In this document: one piece after another, positions 25,985 to 35,689 of the stretch
Layout: each line of letters opens with the position of its first letter
Position numbering within the stretch: position 1 is the stretch's first letter
DNA from: Phycisphaerae bacterium
GTDB lineage: Bacteria; Planctomycetota; Phycisphaerae; Sedimentisphaerales; Anaerohalosphaeraceae
NCBI GenBank assembly: GCA_014859965.1
Contig: JACZKQ010000028.1
Coordinates: 1-64,000, forward strand
DNA: 64,000 bases
Direction: 5' to 3'
Notes under the pieces: model-generated
What the model saw: the letters and a program-made list of their open reading frames with translations, nothing else
Told to the model about the DNA's origin: nothing
Database searches by the model: none
Translations under genes and position numbers: made by a program

Positions 25985-27469
25985 TTGAGTACGAAAGCAC
26001 TACAAGAGGTATTCTCGGGGCCCGACTCCGCGTGTGCGCAGATACGGCGGGTCTCGGCGCCTTCGCTGACTGCACCGCTTCTGATGAGCGGGGCAGCGCT
26101 GGTGTCCCTGGGGGGCTACTCGGCAGGTGAAGGCGTCTTTTATGGCGAGGCACCCGGCTTTGTGTTCTTTCAATTCGGCCTGGCAATATTGCTCATGATT
26201 CTGCCGCCGGCGGTGCGCCTGCTGCGCTGCCGGGACAGCTTTGAGCCGATCTATCTCTTTGTCGGCTTGTACGCGATCTATTACCTCGTAAAAATGCTCG
26301 ACATTCATTTCAATGGCACCTTCAGGGCGGAGGTAAATACCGGCCGCACCATGATGTCGCGTACGCTGTTTCTTGCAAACATGGGTATTCTCGCTTTTTA
26401 TGCAGGATATGCGATGACCCTGGGGGGCCCGTGCGGCACATCCCCCAAAGGCGCAAACGATTTGAAAAGCCGGCGGCGAGGGACGGACATACTGATCATT
26501 GCAGCCCTGCTGGCGATGGCCGGTCTTCTGGGCGGCGCGTTCATCTTTGTTCGGAAGGTGACGGGCGCCCATGATATTGGTGCACGGGGTCTCTGGATGC
26601 GCGGCATGGGGGCTGCAATGCTGGCGACGTTCTGTTATCCGACCTCCCTCGTCATGTGGTATTGTTACGGGGTGCGAAGCGGGCTTTCCAAAAGGCAGCA
26701 TGCTTTCCGGACTGTTGTGGCCCTGCTGCTGCTTTTGCCGTACCTGTCGCTGGGGTCCCGCGGGGATTTTTTTATTTTCTTCACCGCGGTTGTCCTGCTG
26801 TATCACTACAGCGTGAAACGCATTTCGATCAGTTACATGTTGGTCATCGCAGTGCTGTTTTTTGCGTTCAGTGCAGTCTTTGTACATGTGCGCGGCAGGC
26901 ACTCGAATCCTGACGTGACCCGATCATTCATATCAATGAGATCGGCCCGTGATTTCTTCCACGACTCGATGCGGAGTTTCGCCGGCACGGAAGGTTTCAT
27001 GATGGTGCTTGACAGCCAGTTTGCCAAAAGCCACGGGATTGATTACCTTCATGCGGGCGCGATTTACGTGCCGTCGTTTATCTGGCCGGACAAGCCGAGA
27101 CTGGGCATGGGAATTCGCTTCACCCGACATTTTTATCCCGGAGTCTATGAGACCGGTACGACATACGGGCCGAGCCTTTTAGGGGCATTTTACATGGACT
27201 TCGGATACTGGGGCATCTCGGTCGGCATGTTTGTAATCGGGTGGACGCTGCGGCGGTTTTACACATGGTTCATGAACCATCCGGAGCGGCCGGACGTCCG
27301 CCTCATTTATGCGATACTGATGCCTGCGATTTGCCTCAAAGCCGTGTCTCAGTCCGGCTCGGACATGCTGGGTTTTCTGCCGGCCCTGTTGCTGCCGATC
27401 GGAGCCGGAATTGTTGGGCTGGTTTTCCTCCGGAGCACTGTTCGGATACACTCTCATGCCGCACACTGA
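25985..27469 (+). CDS. Wzy-like O-antigen/oligosaccharide polymerase
   Basis: A 494-residue inner-membrane protein with about twelve helices and a large loop (roughly residues 300-400) containing SARDFFHDSMRSFAGTEGF and YVPSFIWPDKPRLGMG, typical of oligosaccharide repeat-unit polymerases. It would join flipped repeat units on the periplasmic side together with the Wzz-like protein. The start is probably TTG at 25985, after an AAGGTGG site. Its end overlaps the next glycosyltransferase by 14 bases. Confidence 0.78.
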   Translation: MSTKALQEVFSGPDSACAQIRRVSAPSLTAPLLMSGAALVSLGGYSAGEGVFYGEAPGFVFFQFGLAILLMILPPAVRLLRCRDSFEPIYLFVGLYAIYYLVKMLDIHFNGTFRAEVNTGRTMMSRTLFLANMGILAFYAGYAMTLGGPCGTSPKGANDLKSRRRGTDILIIAALLAMAGLLGGAFIFVRKVTGAHDIGARGLWMRGMGAAMLATFCYPTSLVMWYCYGVRSGLSKRQHAFRTVVALLLLLPYLSLGSRGDFFIFFTAVVLLYHYSVKRISISYMLVIAVLFFAFSAVFVHVRGRHSNPDVTRSFISMRSARDFFHDSMRSFAGTEGFMMVLDSQFAKSHGIDYLHAGAIYVPSFIWPDKPRLGMGIRFTRHFYPGVYETGTTYGPSLLGAFYMDFGYWGISVGMFVIGWTLRRFYTWFMNHPERPDVRLIYAILMPAICLKAVSQSGSDMLGFLPALLLPIGAGIVGLVFLRSTVRIHSHAAH

Positions 27470-28640
27470 TCACGTCGAGCGGATCACGATCGTTTACGTC
27501 ATTCCGACACTGGGCTACGGGGGCGCGGAGCGCCAACTCATTGAGCTTTGCACACACCTGGATGCTTCCCAATTCGACATAACAATCGCATTGCTGAACG
27601 ATGATGACGCGCTGCTCTGCAACGCATATCCTCAAACCCGCGGCTTCGAGGTGACAACGCTGCGGCGCCGGGGCAAATTCGACGTACGCAAACTTTGGGA
27701 ACTGCGTCGCCTGTATCGCTCGCGAAAAGCCGACGTTGTCCATTCGTTTCTGCCAACGGGGAACTTTTGGGGAGGGCTTTCCGCGCGGTTGTCGGGGCGG
27801 CACGTGGTAGTGGCCTCTTCGCGCGGCATGCACTACCGCCGGCTGAATAAATGGTCGTTGATGAACCGCCTGAGCCTTAATGTTCTGGCAGACGCGGTGC
27901 TGGTCAACTCAGAGGCCGTGCGGGACAACTGCATCCGTCTATTGAGGGTACGGCCCGACAAAATAACCCGGATTCCAAACAGCCTGAAAGTCATTCCGCG
28001 GAAGTCTGCCCCCGATGTTGGTTTACTTAAACGCAGATTCGGGATCAACGGACGGTCGGGACCGGTCATCAGCACGGTGGGACGGATTGACCCGCTCAAG
28101 GGAATCGACCTGTTTGTTGAAGCGGCGGCGATGCTTGCGGGTCAGGATGGCAATGCCACTTTTCTTGTGGCCGGCAGGGGACCTCAGGAGGAGGCGCTGA
28201 GGCGCCGCGTCGAGCACTCCGGTCTGTCTGAGGCGATTCGGTTTCTCGGCTTTGTCGACGAAATCGAAGAACTTTTGGCCATCAGCGACGTCTTCGCACT
28301 GCCCACGCTGTCGGAGGGCTGTTCGAATGCTATTCTGGAAGCAATGGCCGCGGGCAAGGCCATCGTCGTCACCGATATTCCCGCCAATCGTGAGTTGATA
28401 GCGGATGGCCGGACGGGACTGCTCGTCCAAGTGGGCGATGCGGCGGCGCTGGCCGATGGGATCAGGCGATTGCTGAACGACCCGGAATTAGCGCACCACT
28501 GCGGCGCCAATGCCAGGCAAAAGGCACTCGAGTTCGATGTCGCACGGGTGACCAGGGTGTATGAGGCGTTCTACCGGGCACTGGTGCAAGAACGCGGACG
28601 GGTTGAGAACTCAGCCACAGGCGACAGGCACAAAGATTGA
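27456..28640 (+). CDS. Family 4 glycosyltransferase
   Basis: A 394-residue GT-B glycosyltransferase. The N-terminal fold begins IVYVIPTLGYGGAERQ; the donor-binding half has STVGRIDPLKGIDLF, LVAGRGPQ, and ALPTLSEGCSNAILEAMAAG with the E-x7-E motif. It adds one nucleotide-sugar-derived residue to the lipid-linked repeat unit in the cytoplasm. The start at 27456 gives MPHTDHVERITI; the upstream part of the frame lies within the polymerase gene. Confidence 0.9.
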   Translation: MPHTDHVERITIVYVIPTLGYGGAERQLIELCTHLDASQFDITIALLNDDDALLCNAYPQTRGFEVTTLRRRGKFDVRKLWELRRLYRSRKADVVHSFLPTGNFWGGLSARLSGRHVVVASSRGMHYRRLNKWSLMNRLSLNVLADAVLVNSEAVRDNCIRLLRVRPDKITRIPNSLKVIPRKSAPDVGLLKRRFGINGRSGPVISTVGRIDPLKGIDLFVEAAAMLAGQDGNATFLVAGRGPQEEALRRRVEHSGLSEAIRFLGFVDEIEELLAISDVFALPTLSEGCSNAILEAMAAGKAIVVTDIPANRELIADGRTGLLVQVGDAAALADGIRRLLNDPELAHHCGANARQKALEFDVARVTRVYEAFYRALVQERGRVENSATGDRHKD

Positions 28641-29878
28641 TGAACGTTTTGAACTGCTTTCTGGACAACCGTTTCGGCGGGCCGCAGCGGCGGGCCGCAA
28701 GTGTGGCGCACCACCTGCGCGAGCGCGGCATCGAAACGGTGTTTTTGTTCAACGAAAAGGAGGCCGGCGGCAAGCCTATCAGCGGATTTGAATGCTTTCT
28801 GATCCGGCACATGCAGTGTCTGACGCGTGAATCGACGGTGAAGGAGTTCGTGTTGTTTGTGCTGTGCTTTTTCGGCAATGTACGGCGCATCAGACAACTC
28901 CTGAAGAGCCATAACATACACATCGTACACGTCAACGGCCTTTTGAATGTACTGCCGGCGCTGGCGGGCCGGTCGGCAGGCGTAAAGATCGTCTGGCATC
29001 TCAATGACACCGTGACGCCGGCGAGTGTGCGGCGACTTCTCGTGCCTTTGCTGCGGCGATGGGCCTGCGGGATTGCGGTCGCATCAAAGCGCGTGGGCGG
29101 CTATTATTTCGGCACGGCGGACAAACTGTGGCAGCGTACCAGAGTGCTATATGCCCCGGTGGATATGCAACGTTTTGATCGCTCGCGCGTCGATGAGTCG
29201 GCGGCGGCGGCGCTGCGCAATGAGTTTGGCCTGTCAGGCGATGTCTACGTGCTTGGGGCGGTGGGCAATATCAATCGCGCCAAGGGATATGCGCATTTGA
29301 TCGAAGCGGCCGGCATCCTTCGGGACCGCATTCCGCAGGCACGATTTTTGATCATCGGAGAGCCGCTGCACAATAAGTCGGATTATTATCAGGCGCTTTT
29401 GGATCGCGTTGAGGCTTGCGGCCTGAAAGATCGCGTCCTGTTTGCCGGATTTCGGGGGGACGTGGCGACGGTCCTGTCTGTATTCGACGTTCTCATCCTG
29501 CCGAGCGTGACGGAGGCATGTCCCATGGCGGTTCTTGAGGCCATGGCCATGAAGGTGCCGGTTGTCGCCACCGACGTGGGCGGCGTACGAGAGCAGATAA
29601 TCGACGGCCAGACGGGTGTCGTGGTCAGGCCCGGCAGCGGTGAAGCGCTTGCCGGGGGAATTCTGAGAATGCACGGTCTGCCGACCGATGTCCGCCGGGA
29701 CATGGTGGAACAGGGGCATCACAGGGCCGAAGCAATGTTCTCGCTGGAGCATGTGGTCCGGGCGCATATAGAAATTTACGAAGCTGTTTTGGATACCCCC
29801 GCGACTGCGTTCATGGCGAACAACCAAAGTTGCAGAGAGCCTGTGTCCAATCTCGTGAACCAAAGGAAGGTGAAATGA
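28640..29878 (+). CDS. Family 4 glycosyltransferase
   Basis: A 412-residue GT-B glycosyltransferase with an N-terminal DNRFGGPQRRAA, GAVGNINRAKGYAHLIEA, FLIIGEP, VLILPSVTEACPMAVLEAMAM and VATDVGGVREQI. It probably transfers a second sugar of the repeat unit. TGATG overlap with the previous gene places the ATG at 28640; a TTG three bases earlier is an alternative. Its stop overlaps the carbamoyltransferase start as ATGA. Confidence 0.9.
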   Translation: MNVLNCFLDNRFGGPQRRAASVAHHLRERGIETVFLFNEKEAGGKPISGFECFLIRHMQCLTRESTVKEFVLFVLCFFGNVRRIRQLLKSHNIHIVHVNGLLNVLPALAGRSAGVKIVWHLNDTVTPASVRRLLVPLLRRWACGIAVASKRVGGYYFGTADKLWQRTRVLYAPVDMQRFDRSRVDESAAAALRNEFGLSGDVYVLGAVGNINRAKGYAHLIEAAGILRDRIPQARFLIIGEPLHNKSDYYQALLDRVEACGLKDRVLFAGFRGDVATVLSVFDVLILPSVTEACPMAVLEAMAMKVPVVATDVGGVREQIIDGQTGVVVRPGSGEALAGGILRMHGLPTDVRRDMVEQGHHRAEAMFSLEHVVRAHIEIYEAVLDTPATAFMANNQSCREPVSNLVNQRKVK

Positions 29879-31620
29879 TTATCCTTGGCATCAGCGCCTA
29901 TCACGGCGACTGTTCGGCTTGTCTTGTTAAGAACGGCATCCTGATTGCCGCTGTCGAGGAAGAGCGTTTCACCCGGGTGAAACACTGGGCGGGCTTTCCG
30001 GAGCAGTCCATTCGATATTGCCTGGAGGCGGCGGGTCTTTCGCTGAAGGATGTCGATTATGTTGCTGTCGGCCGTAATACGCAGAGTCACCTGTTGCGAA
30101 AAGCGGCATACACGCTGACACACTGGCGCAGCCTCGGACGGTTGGCCATGCGCCTCCGGAGAAAGCACGCAGTCGAGGGAATACTGCAGAGGCTCATCTC
30201 AATGTGCGACGGAGCCGACGAACTAAAAACGCGTATCATTTACGTGGAGCACCACATGGCGCACCTTGCCAGTGCGTGCATGGTGTCGGGGTTCGAGGAA
30301 TCGGCGGTACTGAGTATCGACGGATTCGGCGATTTTGTCAGTTGCATGCTGGGGCACTATGAGAACGGCGCCATCCGCACCCTCCAAACGGTCCATTTTC
30401 CGCACTCGGTCGGGTTGTTCTACACGGCAGTGACGCAATTGCTCGGTTTTACAAAATACGGAGACGAATTCAAGGTCATGGGACTGGCGCCCTATGGTGC
30501 TCCCGTTTACAAGAAGCGTTTTGAGGATGTTCTGTGGTCCACCCGAAACGGCTTATTCGGGCTGGACTTGTCGTACTTCATTCACCACAGCAAGGGGGTC
30601 GACCTGACGTGGCTCGACGGCGAACCGCGAATGGGACCGGTCTATTCGGAAAAGTTCGGCGAGGCGTTCGGGCCGGTGCGCAGCGGTGCCGCCCCATTGG
30701 ACGATCATCATCGCAATTTGGCGGCATCCGTTCAGGCGCATACAGAGGATGTTATTTTTGCCCTGTTGAATCATCTGCAGAAAGTCACGTCGTCGCGCCG
30801 CATCTGCCTGGCGGGGGGTGTGGCGATGAACAGTGTGGCCAACGGCAAAGTGTTTGCGCGTACGCCGTTTCGGGAGATGTATGTCCAACCCGCCGCCGGC
30901 GACGCTGGGACCTCGCTGGGGGCCGCTTACTTCGTTTATCACAGCATGTTGCACAACGCGCCCAGGTTTGTGATGCGGTCGTCATATTGGGGGCCGGAAT
31001 ACAGCGATGAGCAACTGGCGGGCATACTGCAGGAGTACGCGGATCGCATGGCGTCGTTTGCGGTGGAATACGTCGCCGACGCCGACGTGCTGTGTCGCAG
31101 CACGGCCCGGCACATCGCCGAAGGGAAAGTGGTCGGATGGTTTCAGGGCCGAATGGAATGGGGCGCGCGGGCGCTGGGCAATCGAAGCATTCTGGCCGAT
31201 CCGCGCAACCCGCACATGAAAGACATACTCAACGCGCGGATCAAGCGGCGGGAGCCCTTCAGACCGTTCGCCCCATCGATACTCGAATCGCGGGTCGGTG
31301 AGTATTTTGAAATGGATTGCCCCGATCCGTTCATGACCAGGGTCTTCCCGATCCGTTCGGAAAAACGGGCACTTCTGCCGGCGATCACTCACGTGGACGG
31401 AACCGGACGACTTCAGACCGTCAGCGAGGACGTAAATCCAATCTATCACAAACTGATCTGCGCGTTTGACGCGCTGACGGGGGTGCCCATCGTTCTGAAC
31501 ACGTCGTTCAATGAAAATGAACCGATCGTGTGCAGACCCGAGGAGGCTATCGAGTGTTTTCTGCGAACGAAGATGGACATGCTGGTGCTCGGCAGACATG
31601 TGATCCGGCGCAGTTCATAA
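29875..31620 (+). CDS. NodU/CmcH-type carbamoyltransferase
   Basis: A 581-residue carbamoyltransferase that uses carbamoyl phosphate and ATP to carbamoylate a hydroxyl group. The N-terminal Kae1-like domain has ISAYHGDCSACLV, EEERFTRVKH, the metal-binding EHHMAHLASA and LSIDGFGDF; the C-terminal YrdC-like half has GWFQGRMEWGARALGNRSI and LNTSFNENEPIVCRPEEA. Length is standard. The acceptor is presumably a sugar of the polymer, as in Nod factor carbamoylation. The ATG at 29875 overlaps the previous stop as ATGA. Confidence 0.92.
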   Translation: MIILGISAYHGDCSACLVKNGILIAAVEEERFTRVKHWAGFPEQSIRYCLEAAGLSLKDVDYVAVGRNTQSHLLRKAAYTLTHWRSLGRLAMRLRRKHAVEGILQRLISMCDGADELKTRIIYVEHHMAHLASACMVSGFEESAVLSIDGFGDFVSCMLGHYENGAIRTLQTVHFPHSVGLFYTAVTQLLGFTKYGDEFKVMGLAPYGAPVYKKRFEDVLWSTRNGLFGLDLSYFIHHSKGVDLTWLDGEPRMGPVYSEKFGEAFGPVRSGAAPLDDHHRNLAASVQAHTEDVIFALLNHLQKVTSSRRICLAGGVAMNSVANGKVFARTPFREMYVQPAAGDAGTSLGAAYFVYHSMLHNAPRFVMRSSYWGPEYSDEQLAGILQEYADRMASFAVEYVADADVLCRSTARHIAEGKVVGWFQGRMEWGARALGNRSILADPRNPHMKDILNARIKRREPFRPFAPSILESRVGEYFEMDCPDPFMTRVFPIRSEKRALLPAITHVDGTGRLQTVSEDVNPIYHKLICAFDALTGVPIVLNTSFNENEPIVCRPEEAIECFLRTKMDMLVLGRHVIRRSS

Positions 31621-31702
31621 TGGCTCAGGGGCCGTAAGCATCGTAAGAGAATCGGCAAAACATAACTACACCAACCGCGTTGCGGCGAATACACGCCAAA
31701 CG

Positions 31703-32827
31703 GTGTGGTTAAGTATTATGCCGCCGGTTGCGGCATTCGCGCTGGCGTGCCTGCTGATCCCGCTTTTGTTCGGCGGCAAGGCAATCGAATTTCGAGACGC
31801 TGCGCTGCCGGAGGGCACCAGCTCTGTTTTCGCATCCGTCGACGGTATCCCCATTCATGTGCAAATGCTCGACGAGGCGGAGCAAGGTATCGCCGGTGCC
31901 ATGCAGAGAATCGCCGGCAAGCGGATTTTATGGCTTGGGAATTCACAATTGCACGCCGTCAATCAGTACGTCGAGGGTCAGGAGACCGCGGCCTTGGTGC
32001 TGCATCACCGCTTGAGGGCCCAGGATGCGGATCTGTTCACATTTTCCTACCCGAATATCAATTTGCAGGAATGTTATGCAGTGTTCGAGTACCTGCGCAC
32101 CCGCCTGCCGATGGACGTTCTGATTCTCCCTGTTGTCTATGATGACACGCGCGAGGATGGAGTTGGCGGTGATTTTGCGGCGATTTTTGCCGACGGGCCG
32201 ACGGTGTCGCATTTGGAACGCACGAGAATGGGCCGAGCGATGCTGGTCAATCGTGTCAATTCGGAGGGCATGGACGCGTTTGCCGGCATACGCAGAACAA
32301 CGCAGGAGCGGGTGGAAAAGCATCTTGACTCATGGCTTGCGCATCACAGCCGGATATGGGAGTTGCGGCCGCAGGCGAGGGGAAAGCTTTTTCTGTATCT
32401 TCACTACCTGAGGAATTTTGTATTCCGTATTACCGCCCAGACAAAGCGACCCATGATACCAGGGCGGTACGCACTGAATATGGAGGCGCTGCACGCTTGT
32501 CTGAGCGTGGCTGCAGAGGCGAAAATCAAAACGTTGGTTTATATCGTTCCGCTGCGTAGGGATGTAGCCATTCCCTACGTGCAATCGGAATACGACGCAT
32601 TCAAGAAGGACATCGCCAATGCCGCCCAAAATCACGGCGCGATTTTCGCGGATATGGAAGACGTAGTGCCGGCCGAGTTTTGGGGCCAAAAAGAATCCAC
32701 AACCGGCGGCAAGAATATGGAGCTTGACTTCATGCACTTCAAGGCGGAAGGACATCGCCTGCTCGCGGAACAGCTTTGGGACATACTCCAACGTGAGAAC
32801 CTGGTCGAAACAACTCTGACGCAATGA
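31703..32827 (+). CDS. Membrane-anchored SGNH-like O-acyltransferase partner
   Basis: A 374-residue protein with one N-terminal membrane helix (IMPPVAAFALACLLIPLLFG) and a periplasmic domain with an SGNH-hydrolase-like pattern: ILWLGNSQLHAVNQ in place of the GDS block, and MELDFMHFKAEGH giving the Asp-x-x-His pair at the C-terminus. It overlaps the following MBOAT gene as ATGA, so the two resemble the AlgI/AlgX-J and PatA/PatB polysaccharide O-acetylation pairs, in which the SGNH protein transfers the acyl group. The start is uncertain: GTG at 31703 or ATG at 31718, and the frame is open further upstream. Confidence 0.72.
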   Translation: MWLSIMPPVAAFALACLLIPLLFGGKAIEFRDAALPEGTSSVFASVDGIPIHVQMLDEAEQGIAGAMQRIAGKRILWLGNSQLHAVNQYVEGQETAALVLHHRLRAQDADLFTFSYPNINLQECYAVFEYLRTRLPMDVLILPVVYDDTREDGVGGDFAAIFADGPTVSHLERTRMGRAMLVNRVNSEGMDAFAGIRRTTQERVEKHLDSWLAHHSRIWELRPQARGKLFLYLHYLRNFVFRITAQTKRPMIPGRYALNMEALHACLSVAAEAKIKTLVYIVPLRRDVAIPYVQSEYDAFKKDIANAAQNHGAIFADMEDVVPAEFWGQKESTTGGKNMELDFMHFKAEGHRLLAEQLWDILQRENLVETTLTQ

Positions 32828-34281
32828 TATTTAATTCCCTTACATATCTGGTTTTTCTGTGCGTGGCCGTGGTGCTGTACCGGACACTTGGGCGGCGCAT
32901 GCGATTGTGGATGGTCTTTCTGTCCAGTTGTGTCTTCTATGGTTTCTGGCGATGGGAGTTTCTACCCATCGTCCTTTTTTCGACGGCAACGGATTACATT
33001 GCAGCGCTGCAAATAGCCCGACATGCCAACCGAAGGCCGCGGGTGGTCTGGCTGTGCACGAGTTTGGCGGTTAATCTCGGGTTGTTGTTTTATTTCAAGT
33101 ACACGGCTTTCTTCGTGGAAAACGTGTGGTCGGGACTGGCCCTGCTGGGGATTGATGCCCCCCCCTTCATTTTGAAGATAACGCTGCCTCTGGGGATCAG
33201 CTTCTATACCTTCCAAACCATCAGTTACACGGTGGATGTGTACCGGCGCATCATTCCGCCCGAAAAGGATTTCGTGCTCTATGCCGGTTACGTCATGTTC
33301 TTTCCTCAGCTCGTGGCCGGTCCCATTCTGCGCGCCAAAGAGGTGATCGGACAGCTTTCGAGGCGCGGCCCTTTCGAATTGACGGATCTGGGCGCCGGGT
33401 TGCGTCGCATTGTTTACGGGCTGTTCCTGAAGGTTTTTCTGGCGGACACGCTTGCGGGGATCGTGGATAACGGATTCGGCATGCCGGCTGCTTCGCTTGG
33501 CGCATGGGACGTGTGGACGCTGGCGTTTCTTTTCGGGTTTCAGATTTATTTCGATTTCAGCGCGTATTCACATATCGCGATCGGTTCGGCGCGTTTAATG
33601 GGTATCCGGCTGATAGAAAACTTCAACTTTCCTTATATGGCGTGTTCACCGAGAGAATTCTGGCAGCGATGGCACATTTCCCTGTCGAGCTGGATACGGG
33701 ATTATTTATATCTGCCGTTGTGCGGCGCTACGGTAGAGGACAGGTCGGCAGGCGGATTGGGAAAGGCGGCCGGGACAGCCAAAGGGGTGAGGACGACGTA
33801 TGCGCTTTTTGCAACCTGGGCGATTATGGGTCTCTGGCATGGGGCCAACTGGACGTTCGTTCTTTGGGGCCTGCAGCATGCCGCAATCATCGTCGTGTAC
33901 CGCGCCGGTGCGCCCGTGCGCGAACGCCTGCCGCAGGTCGTCCGGGTCTATGGCGGGTGGGCGGTTACACTCGGGTTTGCGATGCTTGCATGGATTGCTT
34001 TTCGTACGCAGAGTGTCTCCGACGCAGGCGCCTTGTACGGCAGATTGCTGGATCCGCAGGCATACCTTTGGCGCGGCCTGAAAGAACAGACGTATCTGCT
34101 GACGGCCTTGATGCTCGGCGCGACGGTGTTGTGCGCGGTTGCGCAACAGTACGCCCTGCCTGTGATTCGCAGGCGGCGCTTTCTGTGGGCGACGGTCGAG
34201 ACGGCGGGCCTGGCGGCGATCACCGCGCTGGTGATCATTTTCCTGCGCCCGATTAACCAGTTCATCTACTTTCAATTCTGA
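32824..34281 (+). CDS. MBOAT-family membrane-bound O-acyltransferase (AlgI-like)
   Basis: A 485-residue polytopic membrane protein. Family motifs are YFKYTAFF, LPLGISFYTFQTISYTVDVYR, FFPQLVAGPILRA, SPREFWQRWHISLSSWIRDYLY and the catalytic His in GLWHGANWTFVLWG. AlgI-like proteins move acyl groups across the inner membrane for polysaccharide O-acylation. It is translationally coupled to the SGNH-like partner upstream. About ten to twelve helices are predicted by eye. Confidence 0.94.
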   Translation: MIFNSLTYLVFLCVAVVLYRTLGRRMRLWMVFLSSCVFYGFWRWEFLPIVLFSTATDYIAALQIARHANRRPRVVWLCTSLAVNLGLLFYFKYTAFFVENVWSGLALLGIDAPPFILKITLPLGISFYTFQTISYTVDVYRRIIPPEKDFVLYAGYVMFFPQLVAGPILRAKEVIGQLSRRGPFELTDLGAGLRRIVYGLFLKVFLADTLAGIVDNGFGMPAASLGAWDVWTLAFLFGFQIYFDFSAYSHIAIGSARLMGIRLIENFNFPYMACSPREFWQRWHISLSSWIRDYLYLPLCGATVEDRSAGGLGKAAGTAKGVRTTYALFATWAIMGLWHGANWTFVLWGLQHAAIIVVYRAGAPVRERLPQVVRVYGGWAVTLGFAMLAWIAFRTQSVSDAGALYGRLLDPQAYLWRGLKEQTYLLTALMLGATVLCAVAQQYALPVIRRRRFLWATVETAGLAAITALVIIFLRPINQFIYFQF

Positions 34282-34286
34282 GTCCC

Positions 34287-35687
34287 ATGAAAAAAATCAA
34301 AGTCCTCCTGATAAGCCCTTCCAGCGGATTGCACCTGGGTCGGGTCACCCGGCCGAAGTTTCAGACGCATCCGCTCGGACTCTTGTACCTGGCCGCAGAA
34401 CTCGAGAAGGACGGGCACAGCGTCGAACTGTGCGACGCGTTCAGTTTTGGATACGATCTGCAGCATATTGAGAACCGCATACATTCGTTTGGGCCGGATG
34501 TGATCGGGCTGACAGCCATGACGATCCTCGCTCCGGACGCTTACTTCATCGCGCGCAGAGCCAAGGCGATCCAACCTGACGTGCTTGTTGTCATGGGCGG
34601 TCCACATGCAACCGCCATGCCCGCCGAGGCGCTCACCGACGGCCATGTCGATATCGCAGTGCGCGGCGAGGGCGAACGCACGATGTGCGAAATATGTGAG
34701 GCAGCTGCATGCGGGAGGGGTTTCGATGGTATCGCCGGAATCACCCACAAAGTGCATGGACAGATTACAGTCAACCCGGATCGAGCCCCGCTGATGGACG
34801 TCGACAGTGTGGCGATGCCTGCTTATCACCTGCTTCCGGAGGTCGCCGAGTACAATCCGCCTCCCCACTGGGGACGGAGAGGGCAGTTCGCCTCGCTGAT
34901 CACGTCACGCGGCTGCCCCTACGGGTGCGTCTTTTGTTCGGTGACCCGCGCCTGGGGTAAACGGTACCGTTTCCGGAGCACGGAAAACGTAATGGCGGAG
35001 ATGAAAACGTTGTATCATCGTTACAACGCCAGGTATTTCTCCTTCAGGGATTCTACGCTGACGCTCCATAAGCCGCGCGTCGTGAAACTGTGTCAAGCCA
35101 TTCTCGACGAAGGACTCGCGATTCGATGGAACTGCAATTCGCGCCCCAATGAAGTGAACGAAGAAGTTCTCGGCTGGATGAAACGGGCAGGATGTGAAAC
35201 CATCCAGTTTGGCATCGAAAGCGGCGACGAGGAAATCCTCAGACGGTTTAAGAATCTCGATAAGGAGCGTATCGCCCGGGCCGTTGCGCTGACTGACGCC
35301 GCCGGCATTAAGGCGCACGGCTACTTCATGTTCGGATTGCCCGGCGAGACCTGCGCGACCATCGCCGCAACCATCCGATTTGCCAAAAGCCTTCCGCTGT
35401 ATTCGGCGGGGTTCACAACGGTGACTCCTTTTCCGGGATCCGAACTGTGGGATTACTGCGTGGATCGCGACATGATTACGACGACCGATTGGGCCGGGTA
35501 CGATCTCAAGGGCAATTCCGTGATACGATATGAACATTTCGAGCCCCGGCAGTTGCTGCGTTTTCAAAAACGCGCATTTCGACAGTTCTATATGCGGCCC
35601 GGCATCGTACTGCACCATCTGTCGCGCATCAAAAGCGTCAATGACCTCTGCAATTACATCAAAGAGGCGACCGTCAACCTCAAATAG
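34287..35687 (+). CDS. B12-binding radical SAM protein
   Basis: A 466-residue protein with an N-terminal cobalamin-binding-like Rossmann domain (IKVLLISPSS, then PDVIGLTAMTI and VVMGGPHATAMP, residues 1-140) and a radical SAM domain with the 4Fe-4S motif RGCPYGCVFCS (C210, C214, C217). ETIQFGIESGDEEIL and AHGYFMFGLPGET are typical of the B12-binding radical SAM class. The His of the DxHxxG cobalamin motif is not evident, so B12 may not be ligated in the classical way. Members do methyl transfers, rearrangements or ring contractions. In this locus it may modify a sugar or lipid carrier. It begins five bases after the MBOAT gene. Confidence 0.88.
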   Translation: MKKIKVLLISPSSGLHLGRVTRPKFQTHPLGLLYLAAELEKDGHSVELCDAFSFGYDLQHIENRIHSFGPDVIGLTAMTILAPDAYFIARRAKAIQPDVLVVMGGPHATAMPAEALTDGHVDIAVRGEGERTMCEICEAAACGRGFDGIAGITHKVHGQITVNPDRAPLMDVDSVAMPAYHLLPEVAEYNPPPHWGRRGQFASLITSRGCPYGCVFCSVTRAWGKRYRFRSTENVMAEMKTLYHRYNARYFSFRDSTLTLHKPRVVKLCQAILDEGLAIRWNCNSRPNEVNEEVLGWMKRAGCETIQFGIESGDEEILRRFKNLDKERIARAVALTDAAGIKAHGYFMFGLPGETCATIAATIRFAKSLPLYSAGFTTVTPFPGSELWDYCVDRDMITTTDWAGYDLKGNSVIRYEHFEPRQLLRFQKRAFRQFYMRPGIVLHHLSRIKSVNDLCNYIKEATVNLK

Positions 35688-35689
35688 CG

